Shown piece by piece: positions 1 through 8,526 of a DNA stretch of 64,000 nucleotides (position 1 is the first letter of the stretch; each line of letters starts with the position of its first letter). The stretch lies in contig NZ_CP109787.1 of assembly GCF_025857195.1 (NCBI RefSeq), positions 995,501 through 1,059,500 of the forward strand. The letters are read 5' to 3'. The DNA comes from Leisingera thetidis. GTDB taxonomy: Bacteria; Pseudomonadota; Alphaproteobacteria; Rhodobacterales; Rhodobacteraceae. The translations under genes were made by a program, and so were the position numbers. The notes beneath the pieces were generated by a model. That model did not search any database and was not told the DNA's origin. It was given only the letters and a program-made list of their open reading frames with translations.

Positions 1-467
1 CCCGCGCCGCGGTTGCGCACAATTTCCATCGCGGTGATCCCGACGCCATAGCAGAACGGCGAGTGGAAGGCGATGATCGCGTAATTGCCGGTCAGGTTCT
101 CCGGTCCAAAGGCGCGCTCGGTGATGGGCAAGCCCAGCAGGACTGAATTCGAGAACAGGCAGCAGAAGCCGATGGCGATGCAGTCTTCCCAGTCCCGCTT
201 GAACAGGGTGCGGGCACCGAATACGCCGATCAGGAAGCAGGTGAAGGCACCGGTATAGAAACTCGCCAGCAAGCGCGGATCGAAACTGGCAGAGAGGTCC
301 AATTCCGCCATCGCCTTGAACAGCAGGCAGGGAATGGCGAAGCCCTGTGCAAACTTCATCACCCCTTCGATATGGTCCTGGCCCAGTACCCCCCGTGCCG
401 TGGCTGCGTAGCCCGCGCCGACAACCAGGAACACCGGCAGGATGACGTCAATAAGGCTCTGAAACAC
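1..467 (-). CDS. AEC family transporter (auxin efflux carrier-like), partial
   Basis: Reading the minus strand from a GTG at 465-467 gives about 155 residues of a hydrophobic protein; the rest lies beyond the left edge. The start is set by GAGGAA five bases upstream of the GTG. The N-terminus (SLIDVILPVFLVVGAGY) and the later segment with FSNSVLLGLPITE resemble the first half of AEC/auxin-efflux-carrier permeases, inner-membrane proteins that export organic anions. The substrate cannot be read from this fragment. The downstream context is outside the window. The family call is fairly secure; a malonate or malate permease would be the commonest alternative label. Confidence 0.75.
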   Translation of the reverse strand, partial: MFQSLIDVILPVFLVVGAGYAATARGVLGQDHIEGVMKFAQGFAIPCLLFKAMAELDLSASFDPRLLASFYTGAFTCFLIGVFGARTLFKRDWEDCIAIGFCCLFSNSVLLGLPITERAFGPENLTGNYAIIAFHSPFCYGVGITAMEIVRNRGA

Positions 468-516
468 GGTGCTTCCTCAAATCGCGCAAAAGAAAAAGGG
501 CGCTGAACCGCGCCCC

Positions 517-1314
517 TCAGACCTCCATCCGGATCACCATGCCGTCATAGGCGGGGGTGATATGGTCCGGGGTTTCGGCCTCGACCGTGGCGTAATCCAT
601 GTCGATATGCATGTTGGTGATGATGCCGCGTTTGGGCGCCATCCTGCCGAACCACTCCAGCGCCTCCTGATAGCTGAAATGGGTCGGGTGCGGGGTGCGG
701 CGCAGACCGTCCAGAATCCAGATGTCGAGCCCTTCCAGCTCCGGCAGGGCGCTGTCGGGTATGGCGGACACATCCGGCAGATAGGCGAGCCCGCCGATGC
801 GGAACCCCAGCGCATCAATGGAGCCATGGCTGACCTCGAAGGGGCGGAACGGGATCTCGCCGCCGGGGCCGCCGACCGAGAACGGCCCGTCGATGGTTTT
901 CAAATCCAGGATCGGCGGATAGGGCGAGCCGTCCGGCTGCGCAAAGGCATAGCCGAAGCGGTTCAGAAGGTCGTTCTGAGTGGGGCCATCAGCGTAGACC
1001 GGGATGCGTTCGCGCATGTTGAAATAGACCATGCGCAGATCGTCGATGCCATGCAGGTGGTCTGCGTGCGAATGGGTGTAGACCACCGCGTCCAGCCGGC
1101 TGACCTCTGCATCCAGAAGCTGGCTGCGCATGTCCGGGGTGGTATCGATCAGCACCGAGGTGGTGCCGTCCGGCCCGTCGCGCTCCACCAGCATCGAACA
1201 TCTCTGGCGGCGGTTCCTGGGATTCTTGGGATCGCAATCGCCCCAATGGCCGCCAATCCGCGGCACCCCGCCCGAGGACCCCGAGCCGAGGATGGTGAAA
1301 CGTATCTCCGCCAT
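517..1314 (-). CDS. MBL fold metallo-hydrolase, PhnP-like
   Basis: This 265-residue protein has the metallo-beta-lactamase fold signature HSHADH at residues 81-86, followed by the HGID continuation typical of the PhnP/RNase Z-like subgroup. An N-terminal GSGSSGGVPR loop and a Cys-bearing segment (residues 27-39) also match PhnP-like phosphodiesterases. It probably hydrolyses a cyclic phosphate or another phosphodiester with two bound metal ions in the cytoplasm; the substrate is unknown. Its ATG shares one base with the stop codon of the upstream tatD-family gene (TGATG at 1314), so the two are translationally coupled in a minus-strand run that also holds holB and tmk. Confidence 0.85.
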   Translation of the reverse strand: MAEIRFTILGSGSSGGVPRIGGHWGDCDPKNPRNRRQRCSMLVERDGPDGTTSVLIDTTPDMRSQLLDAEVSRLDAVVYTHSHADHLHGIDDLRMVYFNMRERIPVYADGPTQNDLLNRFGYAFAQPDGSPYPPILDLKTIDGPFSVGGPGGEIPFRPFEVSHGSIDALGFRIGGLAYLPDVSAIPDSALPELEGLDIWILDGLRRTPHPTHFSYQEALEWFGRMAPKRGIITNMHIDMDYATVEAETPDHITPAYDGMVIRMEV

Positions 1315-2135
1315 CAGGCCGCCGCCTCATACTGGGCGGCTTTCCAGAACAGCCGGTCGAAGTTCGCCTGCGTCTGCGCCGCAAAATCGGCGTAGTCCAT
1401 GCCGAACACCTCGGCGCCAATCTTGGCGGTAAAGGCGGTATAGGCGGGCTCGTTGCGCTTGCCGCGGTAGGGCGGCGGCGCCAGGTAGGGGGCGTCGGTC
1501 TCGACCAGGATGCGCTCCACCGGGGCGGCGGCGAAGATATCGCGCAGCTCCTGGCTCTTGGGGAAGGCGGCGATGCCGGACATCGACAGGTAAAAGCCCA
1601 GGTCCAGCGCCGCCCTGGCCAGTTCCGCCGAGGAGGAGAAACAGTGCATGACGCAGCTGTATGCGCCGTTCTTCATCTCTTCGCTTAAGATGCGGGCCAT
1701 GTCGCTGTCGGCGGCACGGGCGTGGATGATCAGCGGCAGGCCTGTCTCGCGGGCGGCGGCGATGTGGATGCGCAAGGACTCCTGCTGCACGGCGGCGCTG
1801 TCGGCGGTGTAGTGGTAGTCCAGCCCGGTCTCGCCGATACCGACGAATTTCGGGTGTTTCGCCAGTGCCGCCAGTTCGTCCACCGAAACCAGCGGCTCGT
1901 CCGCGGCGCTCATCGGGTGGGTGCCCGCGGCATAGAACACCGGCGCGTGCGCCTCGGCAATGGCGCGCACGGACGGCTCGTTCTTCATCTTGGTGCAGAT
2001 CGTCACCATCCGGGTCACGCCGGCCTCAGCCGCGCTGGCGATCACCTCATCCAGCCGTCCCTCGAAATCGGGGAAGTCCAGATGGCAATGGCTGTCCGTG
2101 ATCTGAGGCGTAGTCTGGGAAGCGGTCTCGGTCAT
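1314..2135 (-). CDS. TatD family metal-dependent hydrolase
   Basis: The protein (273 residues) carries the TatD signature near the N-terminus: D14-S-H16-C-H18-L-D, the first metal-binding His pair, and a late ETDAPYLAP block around residues 213-221 that contributes a metal-binding Asp. TatD enzymes are TIM-barrel nucleases or deoxyribonucleases of the amidohydrolase superfamily. Length is normal. In many proteobacteria tatD follows metG or holB, and here it follows holB by 40 bp. It is coupled to the downstream MBL hydrolase by a one-base stop/start overlap. The name yabD or ycfH could equally apply, so no symbol is given. Confidence 0.9.
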   Translation of the reverse strand: MTETASQTTPQITDSHCHLDFPDFEGRLDEVIASAAEAGVTRMVTICTKMKNEPSVRAIAEAHAPVFYAAGTHPMSAADEPLVSVDELAALAKHPKFVGIGETGLDYHYTADSAAVQQESLRIHIAAARETGLPLIIHARAADSDMARILSEEMKNGAYSCVMHCFSSSAELARAALDLGFYLSMSGIAAFPKSQELRDIFAAAPVERILVETDAPYLAPPPYRGKRNEPAYTAFTAKIGAEVFGMDYADFAAQTQANFDRLFWKAAQYEAAA

Positions 2136-2175
2136 GAATCCTCTGGTGCCACTGTGCCGCGCGGGCCTTCGGGCC

Positions 2176-3294
2176 TCAGCGCGACGCGGTTTCCTGCATC
2201 TTGAAAACCGTATCTAGGACAAGTGCTGCGGGGTCAAGGTTCACCGCCTGGCCGTGGCGGGCGCGCGCTGTCACTTCTGCGGCGAGGTCGGCCCAGGCGC
2301 GCGCCTTGCGCGGGTCAGGCGACAGCCGCGACAGCATCGCCGCCTCCTGGGGTGCCGCTTCCGGCGCTGGCGGCGCACCGGTTGCGCCGGTGCGCGCCAG
2401 CCGGGCCAGCGCCATCTCGGTCAGCGACAGCAGCAGCTCAAAGCGCTCCGCCGCGCCGCGCTGGGCGGCCGCCTCGGCCAGCGCCATGGCGCGCTGGCGG
2501 TCCAGCCGCGGCATCGAATCGAGGATCCGGACCAGTTCGGCGTAGATCTTGAGCCCGCCCAGATTGATCAGCCGCAGCGCGGCGCCGACGGAGCCGCCGG
2601 CCAGGGCGGCAAGGTGTTCCGTGTTCTCCGGCAGCCCAACACCGGATTGCGCCAGCGCGGCCTCCATGTCCGGCGCCGCCAGCGGCCCCAGCCGCAGGGT
2701 GCGGCAGCGCGAGCGGATGGTGGGCAGCAGCCGCGAGGGCTGGTGCGAGATCAGCAGCAGGGTGGTCCGCGCCGGCGGCTCCTCGAGCATTTTCAGAAGC
2801 GCGTTCGCAGCACTGATGTTCATGTCGTCGGCAGCATCCACAATGACCACCCGGCGCCCGCCATCGGTCGCCGACAGCCCGAAGAAGCGGTTCAGCTTGC
2901 GGATGTCATCCACCACGATCTGGCTGCGCAGCTTGCCCTTGTCGTCGTAGGAGCGGGTGATCGGTGCCAGTCCCGGCTCTGCCAGCGCCTGCACGCGGTG
3001 CGAGACCGGGTGTTCGGGGCTGATGTCCAGCGTGTCCGGCGGCAGCGGCGCGCCGAACAGCCCGTCCTCTGCCGGCGGCGTGGCCAGCAGGAAACGGGCG
3101 ATCCGCCAGGCCAGCGTGGCCTTGCCCACGCCCTGCGGGCCGGTCAGCAGCCAGCCGTGGTGCAGCCGGTCGGAGTTATAAGCGGTCAGGAAATCGCGTT
3201 CCGCCGCCTCCTGGCCGATGAGGCGCAGGGTCTCGCGCGGATGCGGGGCGCCTTCGGCCTGGTCGGCGCGGGGCAGGTCTTCGTCAGCGCTCAT
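2176..3294 (-). CDS. holB: DNA polymerase III subunit delta'
   Basis: This 372-residue AAA+ protein is the delta' subunit of the clamp loader. The Walker A-like loop GPQGVGKAT sits at residues 52-60 and the conserved sensor/stator block LLKMLEEPP lies near residue 165. The fold follows the N-terminal AAA+ domain and C-terminal collar arrangement of HolB. The gene starts with an ATG overlapping the tmk stop by four bases (3291-3294), the usual tmk-holB order. The C-terminal third is Ala-rich with a PPAPEAAP linker, as in other Rhodobacteraceae. Confidence 0.92.
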   Translation of the reverse strand: MSADEDLPRADQAEGAPHPRETLRLIGQEAAERDFLTAYNSDRLHHGWLLTGPQGVGKATLAWRIARFLLATPPAEDGLFGAPLPPDTLDISPEHPVSHRVQALAEPGLAPITRSYDDKGKLRSQIVVDDIRKLNRFFGLSATDGGRRVVIVDAADDMNISAANALLKMLEEPPARTTLLLISHQPSRLLPTIRSRCRTLRLGPLAAPDMEAALAQSGVGLPENTEHLAALAGGSVGAALRLINLGGLKIYAELVRILDSMPRLDRQRAMALAEAAAQRGAAERFELLLSLTEMALARLARTGATGAPPAPEAAPQEAAMLSRLSPDPRKARAWADLAAEVTARARHGQAVNLDPAALVLDTVFKMQETASR

Positions 3295-3938
3295 GCCCCG
3301 GTTCCCCTTAAGGCTTCGTCCGCCAGCCTGCGCACGTCAGCCGTCACCGCCGCGATGGGGCGGGCGCCGTCAACCACCCGGAAGCGGTCCGGGAATTCCT
3401 GCGCCAGCGCGAGGAATCCCGCGCGCATCTTCTCCTGCAGCCCGACGCCGAAGTCCTCGAACCGTTCTTCCTTGCCCTGCCGTCCCTTGGCGCGGGCCAG
3501 GCCCTCGGCCGGGTCCATGTCGATCAGCAGGGTCAGATCGGGCTCGCGGCCGATCATCAGCCTGTGCATCTGGTCTACCGCCGCGCGCAGATCGCCGCGC
3601 GACAGGCCCTGGTACATCCGGGTGCTGTCGGCAAAGCGGTCGCAGATCACCACCTTGCCCGCTGCCAGGGCAGGTTCAATGGTGCGCTCCAGGTGGTCGC
3701 GCCGCGCCGCCATGAACAGCAGCAGCTCGGTCTCTGCCGACCAGCGGTCGGGATCGCCCTCCAGCACCAGGCGGCGGATTTCCTCGGCGCCCGGCGAGCC
3801 GCCCGGCTCCCGTGTCAGCACCACGTCGCGGCCCGCGCTGCGCAGGGCTTCCGCCAGCAGGCGGCATTGCGTCGATTTGCCGGACCCGTCGATGCCTTCG
3901 AAGGTGATGAACAGGCCGCGCTTGCCGTCTGCCGTCAC
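3291..3938 (-). CDS. tmk: Thymidylate kinase (dTMP kinase)
   Basis: The 215-residue protein phosphorylates dTMP to dTDP. It shows the P-loop EGIDGSGKST at about residues 14-23, the DR(F/Y) motif as DRFADSTRMYQG in the middle of the protein, and the Arg-containing LID loop (AKGRQGKEERFE). Length fits the family. It overlaps the preceding carboxypeptidase stop and the following holB start by four bases each, so it is embedded in one transcription unit with them. Confidence 0.95.
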   Translation of the reverse strand: MTADGKRGLFITFEGIDGSGKSTQCRLLAEALRSAGRDVVLTREPGGSPGAEEIRRLVLEGDPDRWSAETELLLFMAARRDHLERTIEPALAAGKVVICDRFADSTRMYQGLSRGDLRAAVDQMHRLMIGREPDLTLLIDMDPAEGLARAKGRQGKEERFEDFGVGLQEKMRAGFLALAQEFPDRFRVVDGARPIAAVTADVRRLADEALRGTGA

Positions 3939-5116
3939 AGCGCCCCCTCGGGACCGGTCAGGAATTGCTTGATCAGCACCTGCGCCGCGGTCTTCACGCG
4001 CACCACGAAACCGCCCGCGGGCACGTCGCTTTCCGCCACCAGCGGCAGCCGCACTTCCGGCAGCTCATCGGGCTGCAGCACCAGCTCTGCCAGGCGCTGG
4101 CCCTGTTTCACCGGCGCCTCGATCGGGCCGTTATAGACAACCTCGCCCTGGATGGTGCTGGCCGCCAGCGATGGCAGCAGGATTTCCAGGTCTTTGGACG
4201 GCACCAGCCCTACCGATCGTTCCGCGCCCCGCCAAACTTCGGCTTCGGCGATGGCAATACCCTCTTTGGCGACGGTCTTTTTGGTAAATTGGCGAAACGA
4301 CCAGTTAACAAGGGCTTCTGCCTCCTCTGCGCGCCCGCGCTCGCTGTCGAGGCCGGACACCACAAAAATCACCCGCCGGTCGCCCTGTTTGGCAGAGCCG
4401 ACGAGGCCATAGCCCGCTTCCTCGGTATGGCCGGTCTTCAGCCCGTCGGCGCCGATCCCGAGCTTCAGCAGCGGGTTGCGGTTGCGGATGTTGGAGGGTG
4501 CGCGGCCGTCGAATTCGAACTGGGTTTCGGCGAACAGCGGGTAATACTCGGGGAAATCCTCGATCATCCGCTCAGCCAGAACGGCCAGGTCATGCACCGA
4601 CATCCGGTGTCCGGCAGCAGGCCAGCCGTTGGAATTGGCGAATGTCGAGGCCGTCATGCCAAGATCCTGCCCCCGCTTGGTCATGTAGCGGGCAAAGCCG
4701 GCCTCGGTGCCGTCCGGACTCAGCGCCTCGGCAATCACCACACAGGCGTCATTGCCGGACAAGACGATGATGCCGCGCAGCAGGTCCTCGACGCGGACCC
4801 GGTCCTGGGTGTCCAGGAACATGGTAGAGCCCTTGTAGCTCATCGCGTGCTCGCTGACCGGCAGCCGTTCGTCCAGCGTCAGCCGTCCGTCGCGCAGCGC
4901 TTCGAACGCCACATAGAGCGTCATCAGCTTGGACATCGAGGCCGGCGGCAGCGGCACATCAGCGTTCTTGGACAGAAGCACCGTGTCAGTGCCCGCATCC
5001 ACTACATAGGCGGCACGCGCCTTGGTATCAAAGGCGGCGGCGGAGAGCGCTGAAAGGCTGACCGCCAGACCGGCAGCCAGGGCCAGCCGCAATGCGGATC
5101 TCAGGGCATGGCCCAT
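3935..5116 (-). CDS. D-alanyl-D-alanine carboxypeptidase (PBP5/6 type)
   Basis: This is a class C low-molecular-weight penicillin-binding protein. Counting from ATG 5116, the serine-acylation motif S60-M-S-K63, the second motif S120-G-N122 and the third motif K227-T-G are all present. Residues 1-29 form a Sec signal peptide (Arg, then an Ala/Leu-rich core ending SAAA). A C-terminal PBP5_C-like beta domain follows. The frame is open further upstream (TTG 5161, ATG 5155, ATG 5149), and those starts would overlap the SPOR gene by up to 29 bp. I preferred 5116 because the signal peptide begins there, but no start has a strong ribosome site, so the N-terminus is uncertain. Confidence 0.88.
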   Translation of the reverse strand: MGHALRSALRLALAAGLAVSLSALSAAAFDTKARAAYVVDAGTDTVLLSKNADVPLPPASMSKLMTLYVAFEALRDGRLTLDERLPVSEHAMSYKGSTMFLDTQDRVRVEDLLRGIIVLSGNDACVVIAEALSPDGTEAGFARYMTKRGQDLGMTASTFANSNGWPAAGHRMSVHDLAVLAERMIEDFPEYYPLFAETQFEFDGRAPSNIRNRNPLLKLGIGADGLKTGHTEEAGYGLVGSAKQGDRRVIFVVSGLDSERGRAEEAEALVNWSFRQFTKKTVAKEGIAIAEAEVWRGAERSVGLVPSKDLEILLPSLAASTIQGEVVYNGPIEAPVKQGQRLAELVLQPDELPEVRLPLVAESDVPAGGFVVRVKTAAQVLIKQFLTGPEGAL

Positions 5117-5132
5117 GCGACGGGTTTCAAAT

Positions 5133-6050
5133 TCAGTTGGTGACAGCATAGGCATCCGCAAATCCGGTTTCCTTCACGCTTTTCAGCAGCTGGCTGCGTT
5201 CGGACTTGTTCTGCGCCGGGCCGACCAGCACCCGCCAGAACGTCTTGCCGCTGGAGGACTGCTCGCGCACCACGGGCACCATGCCGGCGCTGCGCATCAT
5301 GTTGGCGGTGCGCTTGGCGTTGGCCTCGACGCTGAAGATGCCGATCTGGATGAAAGGTTTGCCCAGTGCGGAATTCCGAGGCGCCGGGGCCGCGGCGGGC
5401 TCTGCCTTGGCCGGAGCCGCTTGTGCCGGGGCGGCGGCAGCGGCCGATGCCTCGATCGCGCTTGCAGCGCCGGCAATTGGATCAAGTGCCGTTTCCGAGA
5501 TGTCCTGGCCAGCGGCGGAGGCCAGGACCTGCACTGCATCCGTGTCTTCCGCGGATGGTTCAGCCGCCTGATCCGCGGCGGGCAGCTCGTTGCTGACCTC
5601 TTCACGCCGCAGGGCGGTCACGTTCAGTTCCACCGGCGCGCCTGCCAGCAGTCCAAGCGCGGCAGCAGCATCCGAGGAGACCTGCAGGCGCGGCCCGGGA
5701 ATTTCCCGCTCGCGCCGGAACAGGGCACCGATCACGAACTGGCCATTGGCGTTGTTGCGGATGATCACCCGCTCAGGATCCTTGGTGTCCGGGTGCGCCA
5801 CCCAGACGCCGCCGATCGATGGGCGGCCGTCCCAAAGGCCCGCTTCGGTCACCTGGAACACATCGGGCGCTTCCACGTCGCGCTCCACCAGCTTGGTGCT
5901 GCTGGAGGCCTGAACGGCGCCTTCCGTCTTTGGTTTTGGTTCCAGAAAACCCAGTTTCGGCCCGTCCTCGCAGCCGGCCAGAACCAGCAGTCCTGCGACC
6001 GCCGCGGCGAGCCGCGGGGCCGTCATTGCTCTCGACACGGTATCTGTCAT
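5133..6050 (-). CDS. SPOR domain lipoprotein, possibly RlpA-like
   Basis: From ATG 6050 (preceded by AAGGATGAAAGC) the protein has 305 residues. A lipoprotein signal with lipobox LVLAGC precedes an acidic/Ala-rich linker. The middle region (IIRNNANGQFVIG, then LQVSSDAAAALGL) resembles a degenerate double-psi beta-barrel of RlpA. The last 75 residues are a SPOR domain (KPFIQIGIFS to AYAVTN), which binds denuded glycan strands at division septa. The in-frame extension to 6173 looks non-coding in composition. Its position before the D-Ala-D-Ala carboxypeptidase fits a role in peptidoglycan maturation. The SPOR call is firm, the RlpA relationship is inference. Confidence 0.85.
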   Translation of the reverse strand: MTDTVSRAMTAPRLAAAVAGLLVLAGCEDGPKLGFLEPKPKTEGAVQASSSTKLVERDVEAPDVFQVTEAGLWDGRPSIGGVWVAHPDTKDPERVIIRNNANGQFVIGALFRREREIPGPRLQVSSDAAAALGLLAGAPVELNVTALRREEVSNELPAADQAAEPSAEDTDAVQVLASAAGQDISETALDPIAGAASAIEASAAAAAPAQAAPAKAEPAAAPAPRNSALGKPFIQIGIFSVEANAKRTANMMRSAGMVPVVREQSSSGKTFWRVLVGPAQNKSERSQLLKSVKETGFADAYAVTN

Positions 6051-6250
6051 GCTTTCATCCTTGCCTGTGCCCGCGGCGCCTGTGCGCCCCCGCCGGAATG
6101 CCCGGTCTTCTTGATTTGGCGGCATGATAGCCTGCGCATCCGGCCATGAAAACCCTGTGGGGCAGCGGCACAAGGGAAACCCGCAGCGGCGGCATAAATC
6201 CGCGCGGCGGACCGCGGTCCGCAGATTTCCCTTGCGGCACGGATTTCCCC

Positions 6251-6279
6251 TTGCCTCGCCCGTTTTTGCGCCCTAAACC
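6251..6279 (+). promoter_or_regulatory. Promoter of tRNA-Ser
   Basis: TTGCCT at 6251-6256 and TAAACC at 6274-6279 are separated by exactly 17 bp, 12 bp before the mature tRNA 5' end. The same TTGC..-17-TAAAC pattern precedes both tRNA-Glu genes in this window, which strengthens the reading. Confidence 0.55.
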
Positions 6280-6291
6280 GCTGGTCGGACC

Positions 6292-6381
6292 GGGGAGGTG
6301 GCAGAGTGGTCGAATGCGGCGGTCTTGAAAACCGTTGAACGTGAGAGCGTTCCCAGGGTTCGAATCCCTGTCTCCCCGCCA
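6292..6381 (+). tRNA. tRNA-Ser (anticodon TGA)
   Basis: The 90-nt sequence folds as a class II tRNA. The acceptor stem GGGGAGG pairs with TCTCCCC (one G-U), the anticodon loop is CTTGAAA, and there is a long variable arm (GTTGAACGTGAGAGCG region). The T arm is AGGG-TTCGAAT-CCCT, and CCA is encoded at 6379-6381. It stands alone between the SPOR gene and cobF. Confidence 0.97.
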
Positions 6382-6386
6382 CTCAC

Positions 6387-7181
6387 TCAGCCGGCCTCAG
6401 AACCGCCGTCTGCTGGATGGCCCGCGTTTCCGCCCTTGCGCAGCAGGTAGATATCCATGATCCAGCCATGCGCGGCCCGCGCCTTGGCCCGGGCTTCGAT
6501 GATCTGCTCGGCGGCCTCGGACAGCGGTCCCGCAACGGAAATCTGGTTTTCCATGCCGGCATAGGCGGTCCAGAAGATCTCTACCCCAGCCGGATCGATG
6601 GACTGAAACGAGCATTCCCCGTCCAGCATGATCACCAGCGTATCGGCACTGTCCGGCCAGCCGTCTTCACGCAGGCGCCGTCCTGTGGTGATGGTGAACG
6701 GCGCGCCGATTTCATTGACCGGGATCGCATGCGCCGCGGTCAGCGCCTGAATCGAGGTGATGCCGGGAATGACCGTCAGCTTGATCTCCGCCAGTTTCTT
6801 CAGCCGCTCGGCGATCCGCATGGTGCTGTCGTAGAGCGAGGGATCGCCCCAGACCAGGAACCCGGCCTTGCCGCCCGCGGGCAGGTGTGCGGTGATGTTC
6901 TGCCACCAGATCTCCGCGATGGCGTCGTGCCAGTCGTCGACCCGCTGGCGGTAGCTTTTGGTGGCCTCATCCCGCACCGGCAGGGCGAATTCGACGATCT
7001 TCGGGCCATCGCCCTTGATCGTCCGGTCGCAGATCGCGCGCCTGAGGCCCGCCAGGTCGTCCTTGCCCGCGCCCTTGTTGGGGATCAGGATCAAATCCTG
7101 CGCGTTCAGCGCGTCGATCGCCTGCAGTGTCATGTGCTGCGGGTTGCCGGTGCCGATGCCGATCAGGGAAAGCTCAATCAT
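6387..7181 (-). CDS. cobF: Precorrin-6A synthase (deacetylating)
   Basis: CobF methylates C-1 of precorrin-5 with SAM and releases acetate to give precorrin-6A. The protein begins MIELSLIGIGTGNP, the glycine-rich SAM loop of the cobalamin methyltransferase family, and later has LVWGDPSLYDST and VIPGITSIQAL, the family's second and third conserved blocks. ATG 7181 was chosen over GTG 7196 because AAAGG lies seven bases upstream. The gene is at the far 3' end of the cobalamin locus, behind a hairpin at 7206-7223, and only 5 bp from the tRNA-Ser 3' end, to which it converges. Confidence 0.93.
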   Translation of the reverse strand: MIELSLIGIGTGNPQHMTLQAIDALNAQDLILIPNKGAGKDDLAGLRRAICDRTIKGDGPKIVEFALPVRDEATKSYRQRVDDWHDAIAEIWWQNITAHLPAGGKAGFLVWGDPSLYDSTMRIAERLKKLAEIKLTVIPGITSIQALTAAHAIPVNEIGAPFTITTGRRLREDGWPDSADTLVIMLDGECSFQSIDPAGVEIFWTAYAGMENQISVAGPLSEAAEQIIEARAKARAAHGWIMDIYLLRKGGNAGHPADGGSEAG

Positions 7182-7205
7182 GACGGGGCCTTTCACGTGA
7201 AAACA

Positions 7206-7223
7206 CGGCCCCCTATGGGGCCG
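7206..7223 (-). terminator. Terminator-like hairpin before cobF
   Basis: CGGCCCC and GGGGCCG pair around a four-base loop, and on the minus strand the stem is followed by TGTTTTCA. It lies between the His-rich gene stop and the cobF start, so cobF is either attenuated or has its own promoter. Confidence 0.55.
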
Positions 7224-7254
7224 CGCTGAGGGTCTTGCAAGTGTGCAGTTGCGG

Positions 7255-7758
7255 TCAGGAGCCTCCGCCGTCCGCGGGAGCGGTGGTCTTGGCTTCGACC
7301 GGTTCGCCCGCGACCATCAGCGGGCTGTGGCTGTTGGTGTTGAGCGAGACCTTCACCTCGGCCCCTTCGGGCAGCGATGGGATATGCATCCAGCCGGCAT
7401 AAAGCCGGGCGAGTTTTTCACCGTTCACATAGATATGCGCATGGCCTTCGCCCGGCACATCCGCGGCGGAGGCGTTTTCGGGGGCAAACCGGAAGTTCTG
7501 CGGCAGCACTTGCAGGTTCCAGCCGGCCATCGGATCCTTGATCAGCTGAATCGCAACGCTGGGCGCATCGCTGCCCGCGGGCAGGTCGACAGCAGTGGAG
7601 TGATCATGGGCCATGGCCTCGGCATGAGTGCCGCCGTGATGGGCCGGGTCGCCGTGGTCGTGGCCGTCAAAGGTGACGCCATTGCCGGCGGCAATCACAA
7701 AACCGGCGCCGCCGCCAAAGATCAGGCCGATCGCGAAGAGAGCGAGAGAGCGGGACAT
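7255..7758 (-). CDS. His-rich exported protein of the cobalt/cobalamin locus
   Basis: This 167-residue protein is not from a family I can name. It has one N-terminal hydrophobic segment (ALFAIGLIFGGGAGFVIAA), which is a signal anchor or signal peptide. A His-rich stretch at residues 32-54 contains seven histidines in HDH, HH and DH groups. A conserved-looking domain follows, with GHAHIYVNG, GWMHIPSLP and NTNSHSP. Its location behind cbtB-cbtA suggests that it buffers or hands over cobalt in the periplasm; that is inference. The start has GAGGATGACAAG upstream. A strong hairpin terminator at 7783-7806 separates it from cbtA. Confidence 0.7.
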   Translation of the reverse strand: MSRSLALFAIGLIFGGGAGFVIAAGNGVTFDGHDHGDPAHHGGTHAEAMAHDHSTAVDLPAGSDAPSVAIQLIKDPMAGWNLQVLPQNFRFAPENASAADVPGEGHAHIYVNGEKLARLYAGWMHIPSLPEGAEVKVSLNTNSHSPLMVAGEPVEAKTTAPADGGGS

Positions 7759-7782
7759 CTTGTCATCCTCGGAAAAGAAAAC

Positions 7783-7806
7783 CCCCGCCGGACAGAGCCG
7801 GCGGGG
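7783..7806 (-). terminator. Intrinsic terminator after cbtA
   Basis: CCCCGCCGG and CCGGCGGGG form a perfect nine-pair stem with a six-base loop. The minus-strand continuation is GTTTTCTTTTCC, a good U tract. It follows the cbtA stop by 17 bp and ends the riboswitch-led transcript or attenuates the His-rich gene. Confidence 0.8.
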
Positions 7807-7823
7807 AGCAATGCGGAGCGGGA

Positions 7824-8522
7824 TCAGGCTGCCGCGGCTTCGCGCTTGCCTTCGGCCTGCCAGAAGTAGCCGGCAAAGCTGCCCAGCAGCACCCAGGCGG
7901 CCATGCCGATGCCGAATGCACGGGCGGCAAACAGCGCGCCGATCTCGGTCGGAACCGGGCCCGAGAACGTTTCCGGCTCAGGTGCGCCGACGATATGCGG
8001 GGCCATCAGCAGGAGCGCCGCGACCAGGTAGCTGACCAGATTGCCGCCAAAGGCAATCAGCCACATGGCAACACCGGCCGCTGCGACGGTGACGGTCCAC
8101 CAGACCTGGCGCACGCCGACGTCTGCGGCCGCGACACCCGGCACTTCCGGCGCCAGCGACAGGCCGGGCGCGAAGTGGAAGGTGATGAACCCCGCCAATC
8201 CCCACAGAAGGCCTGTGCGGGCATTGATCACATGCCCCTGGCGCTCGGCCACGGACATCAGCGCCGCCATCACCAGCGCATACCCGGTATAGGTCAGCAT
8301 GGTGAAGATGATGCTGAGACCGTCGCGCATGGGCTCGGCGAACAGGCCGGGCAGATCGGGGTGGGCAGTTACGGGGGCAGCGCCGAAATGCACCAGCTCG
8401 CCGCCCTCGTAGAGTTCGGCGTGGAGCAGCACGGGCTGCACGAAATACAGCTGCAGCAGGGCGGTAATCAGCCCTGCTGCAGCGCCAGCGAACAGGCCGC
8501 TGGTCAGAATGCGACTGAACAT
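7824..8522 (-). CDS. cbtA: CbtA family cobalt transporter subunit
   Basis: The 232-residue protein starts at ATG 8522 (MFSRILTSGLFAGAAAGL) and has about five to six membrane segments. CbtA is the predicted membrane subunit of a B12-riboswitch-linked cobalt transporter found in proteobacteria lacking CbiMNQO. The longer open frame (to 8597) reads through the end of cbtB and lacks membrane character, so it was not used. The start lies five bases after the cbtB stop with AAGG upstream. The cobalamin riboswitch upstream of cbtB would switch both genes off when B12 is abundant. Confidence 0.9.
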   Translation of the reverse strand: MFSRILTSGLFAGAAAGLITALLQLYFVQPVLLHAELYEGGELVHFGAAPVTAHPDLPGLFAEPMRDGLSIIFTMLTYTGYALVMAALMSVAERQGHVINARTGLLWGLAGFITFHFAPGLSLAPEVPGVAAADVGVRQVWWTVTVAAAGVAMWLIAFGGNLVSYLVAALLLMAPHIVGAPEPETFSGPVPTEIGALFAARAFGIGMAAWVLLGSFAGYFWQAEGKREAAAA

Positions 8523-8526
8523 GGCC

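Noticed and set aside
2254..3972. 572-codon plus-strand frame over holB and tmk
   Set aside because: Antisense to two certain genes, Arg/Gln-rich, no recognisable domain.
6292..6381. tRNA-Ser as a phage/island attachment site
   Set aside because: No integrase, direct repeat or atypical region next to the tRNA; cobalamin genes follow directly.
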